This document shows positions 5,604 through 6,671 of a stretch of DNA of 6,671 bases, in pieces. The notes under the pieces were generated by a model. The model searched no databases. It had not been told where the DNA came from and saw only the letters and a list, made by a program, of their open reading frames with translations. The translations under genes were made by a program, and so were the position numbers. Every line of letters begins with the position of its first letter. Position 1 is the first letter of the stretch. This DNA comes from Thiomicrospira sp. UBA5634 (lineage in GTDB: Bacteria; Pseudomonadota; Gammaproteobacteria; Thiomicrospirales; Thiomicrospiraceae): contig DIJW01000051.1 in assembly GCA_002421475.1 (NCBI GenBank), positions 1 through 6,671 of the forward strand, read 5' to 3'.

Positions 5604-6407
5604 CTATTCACGCGCCGGCCAAATCATCAGCGGCGCATCTTGCGGCTGGCACACATCCAACGCCAAACCAAATGTTTCACTTAATATTTCAGCCTGCATC
5701 ACTTCGTCAACTAAGCCTTGCGCCATCACTCGTCCTTGATGCATCAACAACACCTTGTCGGCATACCGTGCGGCTAAATTAAGATCATGCAACACCACCA
5801 ACACCCCGATATTCTGGTTTTTAGCTAAAGCGCATAATAATTTAAACACCTGATGTTGATGGGCTAAATCCAAACTCGAGGTCGCCTCATCCAACAGCAA
5901 ATAACCAGGCCTGGTGGTCGAACGATTTGGCGTACTTAATAACTGCAACCACACCCGTGCTAAATGCACGCGTTGTTGTTCACCGCCCGATAAGGTTAAA
6001 TAATTGCGCTGGACTAAATGACTAATATCAAAATCTGCCATGACTTGCACAAGTTGCGTCAAGCGTGCGTTTGAATCCGGCCCCAGCCAGCCCATTGACA
6101 CCACTTCCGCCACTTTAAAAGCAAAATCCAACTGCACCTGCTGCGGCATGACCGCGCGCTGTTGCGCCAACTCGGTTGGCGACCAATCTTTTAAACTGCG
6201 GCCATTCAACACCACCAGGCCTGATAACTCGGTTATATCACCGCTTAAAGCTTTTAATAAACTCGACTTACCCGCGCCATTCGGGCCAATCAAAGCCAAC
6301 ACTTCACCAGCATGCAGTTCGCAATTCACCTGATCTAAAATCCGGTTCTGTTGCTGTGACCAACTTAATTCTGTACAGCGCAACGAAGGCATCTCGAACG
6401 AAGTCAT
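5604..6407 (-). CDS. hmuV: Haem/iron-type ABC transporter ATP-binding protein (HmuV-like)
   Basis: This is the cytoplasmic ATPase that drives a FecCD-type importer of haem, siderophore or cobalamin; the HmuV-like call rests on overall pattern and length (267 residues). All ABC motifs are present: Walker A GPNGAGKS (41-48), Q-loop MPQQ (87-90), signature LSGGEQQR (139-146), Walker B YLLLDE (169-174), D-loop SSLD and H-loop H207 in VVLHDLNLAARYAD. HmuV proteins characteristically have a short extra segment between the signature helix and Walker B. Here that segment (about 158-168) contains S-T-T-R-P-G, encoded by one of the palindrome copies. The Walker B tail is DEATSSLD rather than the usual DEPTSALD of importers, a mild change. 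GGAGG (complement of 6415-6419), seven bases before the ATG, fixes the start and lies over the end of the permease gene, whose stop is 3 bases upstream. The ligand is inferred and not shown. Confidence 0.9.
   Translation of the reverse strand: MTSFEMPSLRCTELSWSQQQNRILDQVNCELHAGEVLALIGPNGAGKSSLLKALSGDITELSGLVVLNGRSLKDWSPTELAQQRAVMPQQVQLDFAFKVAEVVSMGWLGPDSNARLTQLVQVMADFDISHLVQRNYLTLSGGEQQRVHLARVWLQLLSTPNRSTTRPGYLLLDEATSSLDLAHQHQVFKLLCALAKNQNIGVLVVLHDLNLAARYADKVLLMHQGRVMAQGLVDEVMQAEILSETFGLALDVCQPQDAPLMIWPARE
5904..5915. repeat. CCAGGCCTGG palindrome, copy 6 (in hmuV-like gene)
   Basis: A perfect 12-bp palindrome, ACCAGGCCTGGT. On the plus strand the right arm is complete to the 20-bp form (CCTGGTGGTC, 5910-5919), and the left arm has drifted outside the 12-bp core. 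On the coding (minus) strand it reads T-T-R-P-G just before Walker B, in a loop that varies among HmuV proteins. Confidence 0.85.
6211..6223. repeat. CCAGGCCTGG palindrome, copy 7, degenerate (in hmuV-like gene)
   Basis: The left half ACCACCAGG is intact and the palindrome is exact for only 8 bases (CAGGCCTG, 6216-6223); the tenth core base is A instead of G. On the coding strand it reads S-G-L-V-V-L in the beta-strand after Walker A, where S-G-x-V-x-L is normal for the family. This copy may be partly coincidental. Confidence 0.5.
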
Positions 6408-6410
6408 ATC

Positions 6411-6671
6411 CTAACCTCCCATCCGATTGCGGTGCTGTAATAACAACCACAGGAAAAACGGCCCGCCGACGCCGGCAATTAATAAGCCAATTGGCAGCTC
6501 CGCCGGGGCAATTAAACTGCGCGCCACAATATCGGCGCTCACCAATAATAACGCCCCCATTAACCCGCTTAACGGCAATAACCAACGATGATCCGGCCCG
6601 ACTAACAACCGCACTAAATGCGGTGCAACCAATCCGATAAAGCCAATAATACCCGCCGCCGCCACACTTGC
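6411..6671 (-). CDS. hmuU: FecCD-family ABC transporter permease (HmuU-like), 5' part missing
   Basis: This is the C-terminal ~86 residues of the inner-membrane permease that forms the channel for haem, siderophore or cobalamin uptake with the ATPase encoded just downstream. The frame is open to the right edge of the window. The GTG at 6665-6663 is an internal Val of [10 protein letters not shown], not a start. Recognisable FecCD features are [20 protein letters not shown], which is the cytoplasmic coupling region that contacts the ATPase. Then come a hydrophobic helix ending in [11 protein letters not shown], and the terminal [22 protein letters not shown]. The protein ends QHRNRMGG. The stop (TAG, complement of 6411-6413) is 3 bases before the hmuV ATG, so the two are co-transcribed. 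The start, promoter and any Fur site lie outside the window. Confidence 0.92.
   Translation of the reverse strand, partial: ASVAAAGIIGFIGLVAPHLVRLLVGPDHRWLLPLSGLMGALLLVSADIVARSLIAPAELPIGLLIAGVGGPFFLWLLLQHRNRMGG
6415..6419 (-). promoter_or_regulatory. Ribosome binding site of the hmuV-like gene
   Basis: GGAGG on the minus strand, seven bases before the ATG at 6407. It is embedded in the last codons of the permease gene (M-G-G-stop). This is the strongest Shine-Dalgarno sequence in the window and decides the hmuV start over an internal ATG five codons later. Confidence 0.75.

Noticed and set aside
5596..5640. Bidirectional terminator between the convergent genes (GCGCCG at 5612-5617 with CGGCGC at 5631-5636)
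   Set aside because: A 6-bp stem with a 13-base loop, inside the hmuV coding region and without a T-run on either strand.
1665..5915. Nearly equal distances (1551 and 1552 bases) between palindrome centres 1 to 2 and 5 to 6
   Set aside because: The other distances (461, 594, 81 and 310) show no regularity, and with 21 pairwise distances one near match is easily chance.

Overview
The window looks like chromosomal DNA of a non-enteric gammaproteobacterium of moderate GC content. The evidence is that the TatA, TatB and TatC proteins match the E. coli proteins closely, and that the order his gene - hisE - HIT - tatABC resembles the hisI-hisE-tatABC arrangement of pseudomonads and related groups. 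I cannot name a genus. All the genes are recognisable housekeeping or transport genes. I see no rRNA, tRNA, IS element, CRISPR array or prophage, and no gene-free stretch longer than about 60 bases.

Layout: positions 1-5595 hold one dense rightward series. It begins with the 3' part of hisF (cut by the left edge), which overlaps hisE by ATGA. A short HIT-family hydrolase follows, then a likely internal promoter, then tatA, tatB and tatC (the twin-arginine protein exporter). After these come an exported thioredoxin-fold/DUF255 protein (YyaL/SSP411 type) and a membrane zinc metallopeptidase of the YugP type, whose start codon abuts the DUF255 stop. Positions 5604-6671 are on the opposite strand and converge on this series across only 8 bases. 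They hold a haem/iron-type ABC transporter: the ATPase (hmuV-like) and, upstream of it, the 3' end of its FecCD-type permease (hmuU-like, cut by the right edge).

How the genes fit together: hisF and hisE belong to histidine biosynthesis. tatABC form one export machine. The DUF255 protein and the zinc peptidase both appear to act at the cell envelope, and their placement after tatABC suggests co-transcription rather than proven shared function. The leftward pair encodes import of haem or another iron/cobalamin-type ligand.

The unusual signal is a family of short perfect palindromes centred on CCAGGCCTGG, with an extended form GACCACCAGGCCTGGTGGTC. Six exact 10-bp cores and one near-copy lie between 1665 and 6223, where about 0.006 exact cores are expected by chance with equal base use. 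They occur in the tatA-tatB gap, just after tatC as a perfect 30-bp palindrome, three times inside the DUF255 gene and twice inside hmuV. Within genes they are read in all three codon phases, so the constraint acts on DNA or RNA and not on a peptide. They resemble, as a class, the highly iterated palindromes known from cyanobacteria (HIP1), but with a different sequence. I do not recognise this particular element.
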